From: Bin5 sp965200685
GTDB taxonomy: Bacteria > Chloroflexota > Anaerolineae > Caldilineales > Caldilineaceae
Length of the DNA: 64,000 nt
Direction of reading: 5' to 3'
Assembly: GCA_965200685.1 (NCBI GenBank)
Contig: OZ241379.1
Coordinates: 2,976,001-3,040,000 of the forward strand
Part shown: positions 16,418 through 24,209 of the stretch, one piece after another
Layout of the letters: each line of letters opens with the position of its first letter
Numbering within the stretch: the stretch's first letter is position 1
Notes under the pieces: model-generated
The model's database searches: none
What the model saw: the letters and a program-made list of their open reading frames with translations, nothing else
What the model was told of the DNA's origin: nothing
Translations under genes and position numbers: made by a program

Positions 16418-16927
16418 ATGTTTGTCGAAAAAGTCCAGACTGCTTTGCATGAACAGATCAATATGGAGCTACAGGCATACTATACCTACCTAGCTGCTGC
16501 CGATTATTTTGAAGGGCTTGGGTTGAAAGGGTTCTCCCACTGGACCTTCCAGCATGCGGAAGAAGAGATGACCCATGCCATGAAGATCTACCATTATATA
16601 CATAGCCGCCGCGGCCGTGTTAAACTCTTTGATGTGCCAGCACCGGCCCAGAATTGGGACTCGCCCCAAGCGGTGATGGAAGGTGCGCTCAAGCACGAGC
16701 AAAAAGTGACAGCCTCAATCGATCGCATTGTCAAATTGGCACGCACCGAAGGAGATTATGCCACGGACAGCTTTTTGCAGTGGTTTGTGGATGAGCAGGT
16801 GGAGGAAGAGGAGCTTGTGGATGATCTCGTGCAAAAGCTCCGCCTGATCGGCGACTTCAAACCAGGTCTCTATCTGCTGGACCGTGAATTGGCCGGCATA
16901 GATGTGATGGAAGAATCGGGTAATTAG
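16418..16927 (+). CDS. Ferritin (iron storage)
   Basis: Cytosolic iron-storage protein that oxidises and stores Fe. 169 residues, the usual FtnA length. Ferroxidase ligands are visible as NMELQAYYTYLAAADYF, HAEEEMTHA and the later DEQVEEEELVDDL. I chose ATG 16418 (GAAAGGA 6 nt upstream; MFVEKVQTALHEQ) over an in-frame extension to 16385. As last gene of the run it links uptake (FTR1) with storage. Confidence 0.93.
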   Translation: MFVEKVQTALHEQINMELQAYYTYLAAADYFEGLGLKGFSHWTFQHAEEEMTHAMKIYHYIHSRRGRVKLFDVPAPAQNWDSPQAVMEGALKHEQKVTASIDRIVKLARTEGDYATDSFLQWFVDEQVEEEELVDDLVQKLRLIGDFKPGLYLLDRELAGIDVMEESGN

Positions 16928-16951
16928 CGCAGTAGGAAAGCTACAGCGCAG

Positions 16952-16981
16952 ATGGCAACACAGGTCATGCCGTGTTGCCAT
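16952..16981. terminator. Stem-loop between convergent ferritin and oxidase genes
   Basis: ATGGCAACAC (16952-16961) and GTGTTGCCAT (16972-16981) form a perfect 10-bp stem with a 10-nt loop, overlapping the last codons of the oxidase gene. There is no T-tract. Probably a two-way transcription barrier. Confidence 0.5.
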
Positions 16982-18155
16982 GGAAGCGAGATGCCTCTTG
17001 GCCTTGGGTATCTGCTGCTAGATTGCGCCAGCGGAACTTCTGCGCCCAGTCGTTTGTCTTGTTCTCCACCACATCGGCGATCAGCCCGCCCAGGACCGGA
17101 GCGAATTTGAAGCCATGACCGCTCCCGCCTGCAGCCACACTTAGCCCTTCTTTGCCCGGATGTCGGTCGATCCAAAAATGCTCGTCCAAAGTATCATTAT
17201 ACAGACAACGGCGGGTATAGACGATCTCTGCCTCCAACAGGGCCGGGAAGGTGGATGCCAGAAAACCACGTAGCTGCGCGCAATCTTCTTCGTATACGGC
17301 CCGTTCGTCGTGCTCCGGATGGAGAGGTAGGCCCACACCATGATTCCCTACTTTTACGATTCCCCCTCGCAACAGGGGAAAGCCGTACCAGCCGGTACGG
17401 GCTGTGTCCGCGGTAAAGACGACGAAATTGGGCGGCGTAAACAGGGCCGAATCGGACGGCCTCAGGTGAAAAATCGGGTGGCCTGTGGCCTGCATGACCT
17501 GTTGCAACTCCGGCAACAGCCAGGGCGTCCAGGCCCCGGCGGCCACAACTGTGTGTTCAGCTAAAAACGTCTGCCCTTCTTGAGTATGCACCCCGCGCAC
17601 CCGGCTGCCATGCAGCAGCAACTCATCGGCAGTCTGACCGGCGTACACGGCCACGTTGTCCCGCTTTGCCTGCGCGACCAGTTTGCTCACCACCCGCTCA
17701 CTCTCCGCGTAGCCACCCCGGGCATGATAAAAGCCTTCGGCATACTCTGAGGGGTTCCAAGCGGGGAAACGCCGCGCGATTTCGTCAGCGGACAGTTTTT
17801 CGGGCCAATGTCCTTCCTGTAGCAGCATCCGAAAGCTATCGTCAACATAACCACCGGCGGACATCGGTTCCTTTGATACCATCAAGACGCCGGTTTCATG
17901 GTATAGATCCTCGCCGAACTCCTCATTCCACTGCTGAAAGCCCTCGATGGCCTGCATGACCATCCGCATGTACTGGCGGTCTTTGCCGTACTCCATCCGC
18001 ACCACTTTGCTGACATCTGTAGACGCGGCCAAGGGGTAGGGCAATGGACCGGGGTCAATGAGTGTCACGTCATAGCCTCGGCCGCGCAGCTCGAGGGCAG
18101 TCGTCACCCCGAAGATGCCGGCACCGATGATGAGGAAATCGGAAGATGAAGACAT
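16965..18155 (-). CDS. FAD-dependent oxidoreductase, monomeric sarcosine oxidase-like
   Basis: DAO-family flavoenzyme expected to oxidise a secondary amine or N-methyl amino acid. 396 residues. FAD-binding DFLIIGAGIFGVTTALELRG is at the N-terminus. RRCLYND near residue 330 matches the cysteine to which FAD is covalently bound in monomeric sarcosine oxidases, and AAGGSGHGFKFAPVLG is the conserved C-terminal flavin contact. The true substrate is unknown. It begins 14 nt after the HpcH/HpaI aldolase stop, with AAGGAAC before the ATG, so the two genes form an operon. Confidence 0.85.
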   Translation of the reverse strand: MSSSSDFLIIGAGIFGVTTALELRGRGYDVTLIDPGPLPYPLAASTDVSKVVRMEYGKDRQYMRMVMQAIEGFQQWNEEFGEDLYHETGVLMVSKEPMSAGGYVDDSFRMLLQEGHWPEKLSADEIARRFPAWNPSEYAEGFYHARGGYAESERVVSKLVAQAKRDNVAVYAGQTADELLLHGSRVRGVHTQEGQTFLAEHTVVAAGAWTPWLLPELQQVMQATGHPIFHLRPSDSALFTPPNFVVFTADTARTGWYGFPLLRGGIVKVGNHGVGLPLHPEHDERAVYEEDCAQLRGFLASTFPALLEAEIVYTRRCLYNDTLDEHFWIDRHPGKEGLSVAAGGSGHGFKFAPVLGGLIADVVENKTNDWAQKFRWRNLAADTQGQEASRFHGNTA

Positions 18156-18169
18156 GGAGAGTTCCTTTC

Positions 18170-18934
18170 TTAGCCTTTGAAGCTGTTCAGTTGGGAGATA
18201 GCTGCATTTGCGCCCGCTGTCAGAATGCCGCCATCGCCTGTAGCCGTGATAAAACGAAAGCCCTGTTCGGCCCTACGCAGCGCGTCCTCTACGCTCCGAC
18301 CGGCGATGCCGGGGATTTTGCCTGTATTCTTGCAGGCCTGCAGGATCGTTTCCAATGCTTGGGCATGCTCCTCCCGTTCATCCATCTGCGACGGATGGAA
18401 GCCTAGGGAGAAGGACAGATCTGATGGGCCAATCCAGCAGCCATCAATGCCAAGCGTACCGAGGATCGCTTCAGCATTTGCAACAGCCTCGGCACTTTCC
18501 AACTGCACGGCCACAAAAAGTTGATCGTCGATCCAAGTAGAATAGTCAGCTCCGTATGTCTTGGCACGGCCCCATCCCCAGGAACGTTTGCCTGTGGGGG
18601 GGAGACGACAGGCATCGGCCACGGCCTGGGCCTGCTCTTGTGTATCAACCATGGGCACAACTATGCCCATTACCCCTTCATCCAGCAGGCGACCGATGAG
18701 GGTATAGTCATTGCGCGCGACCCGGGCCATGGGGCTTGCGGAGCCAGCGGTGAGGGCCATGAGCGCGGCAATGGTGCTGTCCTCGCCCCAGGAGCCATGC
18801 TGGCGGTCGAGCAGGACAAAGTCGATACCACTGCGGCTCAACAGCTCTGCGACGAGAGGCGACCCCATCCCTAAACTGAAGCCGAAGGCGGGCTGCCCGG
18901 CGAGCATCTTCTGTTTGGCTGTGTTGACAATCAC
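18170..18934 (-). CDS. HpcH/HpaI-type aldolase (2-keto-3-deoxy acid aldolase family)
   Basis: Metal-dependent class II aldolase that splits 2-oxo-3-deoxy acids to pyruvate and an aldehyde. 254 residues from a GTG at 18934, chosen because AGGAGG lies 7 nt upstream; a longer frame adds unlikely sequence. The expected DxEHG-type start of the active site reads LLDRQHGSW, the metal-binding region reads VQLESAEAVANAEAIL, and GIDGCWIGPSDLS is the conserved loop. Substrate unknown. Translationally close to the downstream flavoenzyme, which suggests a small catabolic operon. Confidence 0.85.
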   Translation of the reverse strand: MIVNTAKQKMLAGQPAFGFSLGMGSPLVAELLSRSGIDFVLLDRQHGSWGEDSTIAALMALTAGSASPMARVARNDYTLIGRLLDEGVMGIVVPMVDTQEQAQAVADACRLPPTGKRSWGWGRAKTYGADYSTWIDDQLFVAVQLESAEAVANAEAILGTLGIDGCWIGPSDLSFSLGFHPSQMDEREEHAQALETILQACKNTGKIPGIAGRSVEDALRRAEQGFRFITATGDGGILTAGANAAISQLNSFKG

Positions 18935-19148
18935 GGCTGTGCCTCCTAGCTGCATGGGTATGGATTGGTTCTCTGAGCCAGATTTACGATATCCTGACCG
19001 GAATGGCAGCACCATCAATCTTACCGATAGTTTCGTTCAATGTCAAACATAAACCGACAATATGTTACAATCTCTTGAAGCTGACCCTGCATTGAGTACG
19101 TTCCCCTAGGCGAATCTGTTGCCGCCTATGTTAAGAAAGGAGATTGCT

Positions 19149-20396
19149 ATGTCTGAAGCCGTCCGGAGACGGGCTGGGCTGGCATCGAGTGGCCTGGTTG
19201 TGGCCGTTTCCGGGACAGTCGCGTTTGCCATTATGGGTGATTCTCTGCTGTATGGAATTCTGCCTCTGGCTGCTGAAGATCTGGGGCTGCTTCCACAGCA
19301 GGTAGGGTTGTTGTTGAGTGTCAACCGCCTCATCCGCCTGCTCTCAAATACCTGGCTCAGCACTCTGTTTGCGCGCTTTGGACCCTACCGGACGTTTGTT
19401 GTTTCGGCAATTCTGGGCGTGCTGACTACGGCCGTCTACGGTTTGGGGTGGGGCTTTCTTATGCTGTTGATGGCACGCATGGCATGGGGGATCAGTTGGT
19501 CCGGCCTGCGCCAGGGCTCCTATCAGGCCATCTGGGCCGGGGCGGGCAGCGCGGCCGGCCGCTTGATGGGCCTGATGTGGGGTGTGGTGCGGGGGGGCAG
19601 CGCGGTCAGTGTCCTGCTGGGCGGTTTTCTCTTTGATCGCTACGGGTATCAGGTGACTGTCTGGACCATCGCCGCAATCTCCACATTGGCCATTCCCATC
19701 GCGCTGCGACTCTCCTGGCCTGCGGGCGCACAGATAGGCAAGCCAGTGTCCCAACCTGCTCAGAACATGCTGCAAGGTTGGCAGGAAGCACTGTCAGATC
19801 CCTTGCAGCGAACTGTCCTGCTCGTAGGGTTCTTCAAGCTGTTGCTCAATGCGATTCTGATTGCCACAGCTTCTCTGTTTTTAGCGGAGCGATTTGGCGA
19901 CCAGGCCGGCGGTGTACTGTTGGGCTTGGAGGTCGGCGCGCTGACCGGGATCGTTCTGGCCACCCGCTGGTTTTCTGACCTGTTTCTCGGCGCGGTCATG
20001 GGAGCACTTGCAGATCGAATTGGGCGCATTCGTTTGTCCGTTCTGCTTATCTTGCTGCTCTGTCTTGGCCTGGCGGTGATGCTGTGGACCACCGCCAGCC
20101 TGTCGATTCTCGCGCTATTGGGCGTGCTCATCACCAGCACCGGGGTCAATGTAATTCTGGACGCGTACGCCAATCAGTTGGCTCTGGGCACCGCCCAGCC
20201 GGAGCTGTTCGTCGGGGCCTACACAACTGCATCGGATCTGGGGTCGGCCTTGGGGCCGTTGCTTGCCTTTACGCTGGTCACCGCTGTGGGTTTTGCCCCG
20301 GTGTATGGGGTTGCCGCGTTGCTGGTTCTGATAACTGTCCTCTATCTTGTGGTGCTTGATACTCGCGCAGGGCGAAGACCGAATCCGCAACCATGA
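19149..20396 (+). CDS. MFS transporter
   Basis: Inner-membrane major facilitator with about twelve hydrophobic helices, 415 residues. The ATG at 19149 has AAGGAG 6 nt upstream; an in-frame ATG at 19119 is less likely. LYGILPLAAEDLGLLPQQVGLL is typical for helix 1 and its loop, and GALADRIGRIRLSVLLI is the second-half MFS A-motif equivalent. Substrate not evident; no enzyme gene is coupled to it on the same strand. Confidence 0.82.
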   Translation: MSEAVRRRAGLASSGLVVAVSGTVAFAIMGDSLLYGILPLAAEDLGLLPQQVGLLLSVNRLIRLLSNTWLSTLFARFGPYRTFVVSAILGVLTTAVYGLGWGFLMLLMARMAWGISWSGLRQGSYQAIWAGAGSAAGRLMGLMWGVVRGGSAVSVLLGGFLFDRYGYQVTVWTIAAISTLAIPIALRLSWPAGAQIGKPVSQPAQNMLQGWQEALSDPLQRTVLLVGFFKLLLNAILIATASLFLAERFGDQAGGVLLGLEVGALTGIVLATRWFSDLFLGAVMGALADRIGRIRLSVLLILLLCLGLAVMLWTTASLSILALLGVLITSTGVNVILDAYANQLALGTAQPELFVGAYTTASDLGSALGPLLAFTLVTAVGFAPVYGVAALLVLITVLYLVVLDTRAGRRPNPQP

Positions 20397-20812
20397 TTCT
20401 CGCGCGAACGCTCCTGGGCGATGAGGATATCCCTAGGGTCGCTACAAGCCTATCGCATAATCAAGTTGGTTGGAGAGGCGGCTACTTTGACAGAATGCCC
20501 TGATTGTAGTACCATGGGGCGTGGTTCATGTGGACTTGCCCCCGGTACAATGCGAGAAGGCTAACAGCTGCAAACTTCTGCAGCTGCTTGTTTGTGGTCA
20601 GAAGTTGACATAAACCGCAGAATGTAAGGAAGTGAATGTTGTGATTATGAAGTTGGTATCGGAAGAGGTACGAGAGACCTTCGTTCACTTTTCTTTACTC
20701 ACTTCTCGCAGTACTGGCATCTTTTGTCGTTCTGCATGTGATGCGGCAATCTGATGCTGCTATCATGTTTTGTATACCTAGTAGATATGATTGAGCCACG
20801 AAAGGAGACCAT
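20397..20812. other. Intergenic regulatory region before the sugar ABC operon
   Basis: 416 bp without a credible gene. It holds a palindrome at 20565-20586 and a TTGACA near 20606. The last stretch has AAAGGAG before the binding-protein gene. Confidence 0.4.
20565..20586. promoter_or_regulatory. Inverted repeat, possible operator
   Basis: CAGCTGCA (20565-20572) and TGCAGCTG (20579-20586), 6-nt spacer, about 230 bp upstream of the sugar-binding protein gene and close to a TTGACA hexamer. The size fits a LacI-type operator, but no regulator is in the window. Confidence 0.35.
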
Positions 20813-22222
20813 ATGCAGCTCAGTAGACGTGATTTTCTCAAGTATAGTTCGATGACACTGGCCGGCGGCGCGTTGGCGGCCTGCGCCGCCCCGATCCAAT
20901 CGACAACAGAAGCAGATGGTGATGCCAGCTCTGCCCAAGAAGAAGCAGTCACCCTTACCTATCTGATCCGTTCCGATATCGGTGCCAAGATGCAGGAATG
21001 GAACGAACTGGCCGTGCAGGAGTTCCAGGAACTCAATCCCAACATTCAGGTGGAAGCCATTGGCGTGCCTTGGGGCGATTACAACGCCAAATTGCTGACC
21101 ATGTATGCTGCCGGCACACCCCCGGAGATCTCAGCCAACTATGCGGCCGGGTTCCCCACCTTCTACGCCAATGATGCTATTGTATCCTTGGATTCATTCA
21201 TTGAAGGTGAAGGTCTGGACATATCGGTCATTGAACAGCAGGCCTTGGAGGCAGTCACCCGCGGAGGCAAGCTCTGGGCTTTGCCATTGGCCCATATGCC
21301 AACAGTTCTCTTCTACAATGCCAGTCTCTTTGAAGACGCAGGGGTTGATCTGCCGCCGTCCGACTGGGATGACACCTCGTGGACGACTGCTGAGATGTTG
21401 GCCCGGGCCCAGGCACTTTCCCAAGATACGGATGATCCTACCAAAGCCATCTACGGCATGGTGTTTGGTAATGGACAATTGGGCGTCTTCTCTTGGCTAT
21501 GGGGAATCGATCCCTTCAACAATCAGGGCGGGCCAGAGCTGACAGAGGCGTATGAAACGGGCATCGTCACCGCAGCCTATTACGATACCCCCGCGTTCGC
21601 CGAGTTTATCCAGTGGGTACGAGATCTGACATATATGGAGAACGTGGCACCACGGCCCAGTGATGTAGATGCCATTAGCCAGACAGTCGGCTGGCCCATG
21701 ATGAGCGGCCGTATCAGTATGTACATCAATGGGGCATGGGCCTTTACCAACTTCCAGAATGTGCAGCCGAGTTGGAACTGGGGTGCGGCGGCCATGCCCT
21801 ATGGGCCGGCCGGCGTGAATACAACACCTCTCTTCAACGATTCCTGGATGCTCAGTGCTGGGGCCCAGGAACCGGAGGCAGGCTTTCAACTTCTCAAGTA
21901 CTTAGCTTTGGAGAATGGTGCCAAACTCTATGCGGAGATCACCGGCTTTTTCCCTGCCCACAAGGACAACTACAACGTCTTCTTTGACAGCACCATGCAG
22001 ATCCCCAACCTAGTGTTGAGCCGGGAAGAACTAGAACAGGTGATTTTGGGAGCCTTCTCCCATGGGTACGTCACCCCGGGCAAGACCCTAGATAGCTACC
22101 CCGAATGGAACTCTGCCTTCAACCAGACCACCGGTCCGATTTGGAACAACGAGGTTGCGGTGGAAGAGGGGCTGCAGAACGTACAACAGCAATTTGAGAC
22201 GATTATAGCGTCCAAGTCGTAA
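20813..22222 (+). CDS. CUT1-family sugar ABC transporter substrate-binding lipoprotein
   Basis: Extracytoplasmic solute-binding protein of 469 residues. The N-terminus SRRDFLKYSSMTLAGGALAAC combines a twin-arginine signal with a lipobox (Cys about residue 23). The body is a family 1 extracellular sugar-binding protein: EFQELNPNIQVEAIGVPWGDY, GGKLWALPLAHMPTVLFYN and SGRISMYINGAWAF are typical. The ATG follows AAAGGAG. Two permease genes follow. Substrate unknown. Confidence 0.9.
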   Translation: MQLSRRDFLKYSSMTLAGGALAACAAPIQSTTEADGDASSAQEEAVTLTYLIRSDIGAKMQEWNELAVQEFQELNPNIQVEAIGVPWGDYNAKLLTMYAAGTPPEISANYAAGFPTFYANDAIVSLDSFIEGEGLDISVIEQQALEAVTRGGKLWALPLAHMPTVLFYNASLFEDAGVDLPPSDWDDTSWTTAEMLARAQALSQDTDDPTKAIYGMVFGNGQLGVFSWLWGIDPFNNQGGPELTEAYETGIVTAAYYDTPAFAEFIQWVRDLTYMENVAPRPSDVDAISQTVGWPMMSGRISMYINGAWAFTNFQNVQPSWNWGAAAMPYGPAGVNTTPLFNDSWMLSAGAQEPEAGFQLLKYLALENGAKLYAEITGFFPAHKDNYNVFFDSTMQIPNLVLSREELEQVILGAFSHGYVTPGKTLDSYPEWNSAFNQTTGPIWNNEVAVEEGLQNVQQQFETIIASKS

Positions 22223-22265
22223 ACTGCAATGGCCTGTGACCAGTGGCCAATAACGGCAACTGCAG

Positions 22266-22306
22266 TGGCTAGTGGAGCGTGACGAGTAACTGCTCTCCAC
22301 TAGCCA
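22266..22306. repeat. Palindromic dispersed repeat, intergenic
   Basis: TGGCTAGTGGAG (22266-22277) pairs with CTCCACTAGCCA (22295-22306) around a loop with CGAGTAACTG. It lies between binding-protein and permease genes, where a hairpin can reduce downstream expression. Confidence 0.75.
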
Positions 22307-22399
22307 TTGGGGTTTACCCCTGCTCATCCTCTGTAAATCCGAATGCAGAGAGTTCGGTGTTGAACTGCAATTACGAAAAACGATTTGGGAGGGCCGTCC

Positions 22400-23317
22400 A
22401 TGTCCGCTAGCAAGACCCTACCAAGAAGAGTCCTGTCATTACGCACCAACGAGGCGATCTGGTTCTATATCTTTCTATTGCCTTGGCTGATTGGATTCCT
22501 CATCTTCACCCTGTTCCCCATCCTTGCCTCCTTAGGGCTGGGGTTTACCCGTTATAATGCCATCAAACCCCTCGACTGGGTCGGCCTCAAAAATTTTATC
22601 TTCCTCTCCAAGGACACTATCTTTATCAAATCGTTACGGGTGACACTGACCTATACCGTCATCTTTGTGCCCATCCAATTGATGATTTCGCTCTTTCTGG
22701 CCGTATTGCTGAACCTGCGGGTATTTGGCATGCGTACTATCCGGACCATCTACTACCTGCCGGCGATATTGCCCACAGTCGTAACTGGGTTGGTGTGGGT
22801 CTGGCTATTCAACCCGGATTTCGGACTGCTGAACTTTCTGCTGTTTAAGATATTCGGCATACATGGGCCAAACTGGCTGGGCAGCGAACGTTGGGTCATG
22901 TCAGCTGTGATCATCTCGGGGCTGTGGGGGATGGGTGCCGGCGTTCTGATCTTTCTGGCGGCACTCCAAAATGTGCCAGATGAACTCTACGAAGCCGCGG
23001 AGTTGGACGGGGCTACCGTTTTACACCGTTTCTGGCATGTGACCATCCCCATGATCAGTCCGGTCATCCTCTACAATTTGCTCATCTTCATGATCGGTGC
23101 CTTGCAGGTATTCGCCCGCATCTATGTGCTGACCGCTGGCGGGCCGAACTATGGTTCCTATTTCTACAACCTCTATGTATATGACAACGCGTTCAGCTAT
23201 TTTAAGTTAGGCTTGGCGTCTGCCCAGGCCTGGATTCTGTTCATCATCATCATGCTCATGACACTCATCACACTACGTTCATCGGGGCGCTGGGTTTATT
23301 ATGCGGGCGGACGATAG
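22400..23317 (+). CDS. Sugar ABC transporter permease (MalF-like)
   Basis: Inner-membrane permease of a CUT1 importer, 305 residues, six hydrophobic helices. The conserved EAA loop reads ELYEAAELDGATVLHRFWHVTIPMI. ATG at 22400 with GGGAGG 7 nt upstream; a TTG at 22385 is rejected. It precedes the second permease by 3 nt. There is no ATPase gene nearby, which is common for CUT1 systems sharing a genome-wide MsmX-like ATPase. Confidence 0.9.
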   Translation: MSASKTLPRRVLSLRTNEAIWFYIFLLPWLIGFLIFTLFPILASLGLGFTRYNAIKPLDWVGLKNFIFLSKDTIFIKSLRVTLTYTVIFVPIQLMISLFLAVLLNLRVFGMRTIRTIYYLPAILPTVVTGLVWVWLFNPDFGLLNFLLFKIFGIHGPNWLGSERWVMSAVIISGLWGMGAGVLIFLAALQNVPDELYEAAELDGATVLHRFWHVTIPMISPVILYNLLIFMIGALQVFARIYVLTAGGPNYGSYFYNLYVYDNAFSYFKLGLASAQAWILFIIIMLMTLITLRSSGRWVYYAGGR

Positions 23318-23320
23318 CCC

Positions 23321-24187
23321 ATGGCCACACAAACAACCAGAGCTACTTTCTATCTAGGGCGACGCGCACGGCAGCGTCTGCTGCGGGGGATTGCCCTGTT
23401 TCTGCTCCTACCTGGCCTGGCTTGGGTGCTAATGCCGACGGCTTGGATGTTCTCCGCGGCCTTCTCCACCCTAGAGCAGGTATTGCGTTTTCCACCGGAC
23501 CTGATCCCGTCCCCTTGGGTGTGGACGAACTTTTACGAAGGATTCGCCTTTTTGCCATTTGGCCGCTATTTCCTCAACAGTACCTTCATCGCTATCACCC
23601 GGGTCATTGGGCAGATTATCGCGGCCTCCCTGGCCGGCTATGCCTTTGCCCGTTTCCGTGCGCCGGGCCGGGAGATTCTCTTTATCTTGGTGCTATCCAC
23701 GCTGATGCTGCCCTACACGGTGACCATGATCCCGCAGTTTCTCATCTTTAAGAATCTAGGTTGGATCAACACCTACTATCCGCTGATTATCCCGCATTTT
23801 GATGGTGGGGCGTTTTTCATCTTTCTTTTTCGCCAGTTCTTTCGGGGTCTTCCCGAAGAGATATTTGAAGCTGCCCGGCTAGATGGATGCAGCTATTTCG
23901 GTATCTACTGGCGCATTCTTCTTCCTCTCTCCTTGCCGGTCATTGCCGCGTCGGCGATTTTGATCTTCCAAAATTCTTGGCAAGATCTAGTGCAGCCCCT
24001 GATCTATCTAAACAGCAATGATAAGTACACCATCCCTCTGGGCCTGGCCACCTTTCGCTCCAGCTATGGCTCGAGTCCCTGGAATCTGATTATGGCTGTC
24101 TCCATTGGGGCAGCACTGCCGCCAGTACTGCTCTTTTTCTTCGGACAACGGTTTCTGCTCACCGGGATCGTTGTTGCAGAGAAATAG
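23321..24187 (+). CDS. Sugar ABC transporter permease (MalG-like)
   Basis: Second CUT1 permease, 288 residues, six hydrophobic helices. The EAA loop reads EIFEAARLDGCSYFGIYWRILLP, and the MLPYTVTMIPQFLIFKNLGW stretch before it is typical for MalG-like subunits. It starts 3 nt after the MalF-like stop, so translation is coupled. A large helicase gene follows after only 22 nt, although it is unrelated in function. Confidence 0.9.
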   Translation: MATQTTRATFYLGRRARQRLLRGIALFLLLPGLAWVLMPTAWMFSAAFSTLEQVLRFPPDLIPSPWVWTNFYEGFAFLPFGRYFLNSTFIAITRVIGQIIAASLAGYAFARFRAPGREILFILVLSTLMLPYTVTMIPQFLIFKNLGWINTYYPLIIPHFDGGAFFIFLFRQFFRGLPEEIFEAARLDGCSYFGIYWRILLPLSLPVIAASAILIFQNSWQDLVQPLIYLNSNDKYTIPLGLATFRSSYGSSPWNLIMAVSIGAALPPVLLFFFGQRFLLTGIVVAEK

Positions 24188-24209
24188 CGAAACGCTCCAA
24201 AGGTGTTTT

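Noticed and set aside
24105..24209. N-terminal extension of the helicase-nuclease
   Set aside because: It overlaps the MalG-like permease gene; ATG 24210 has AAAGGTG upstream and matches the expected domain start.
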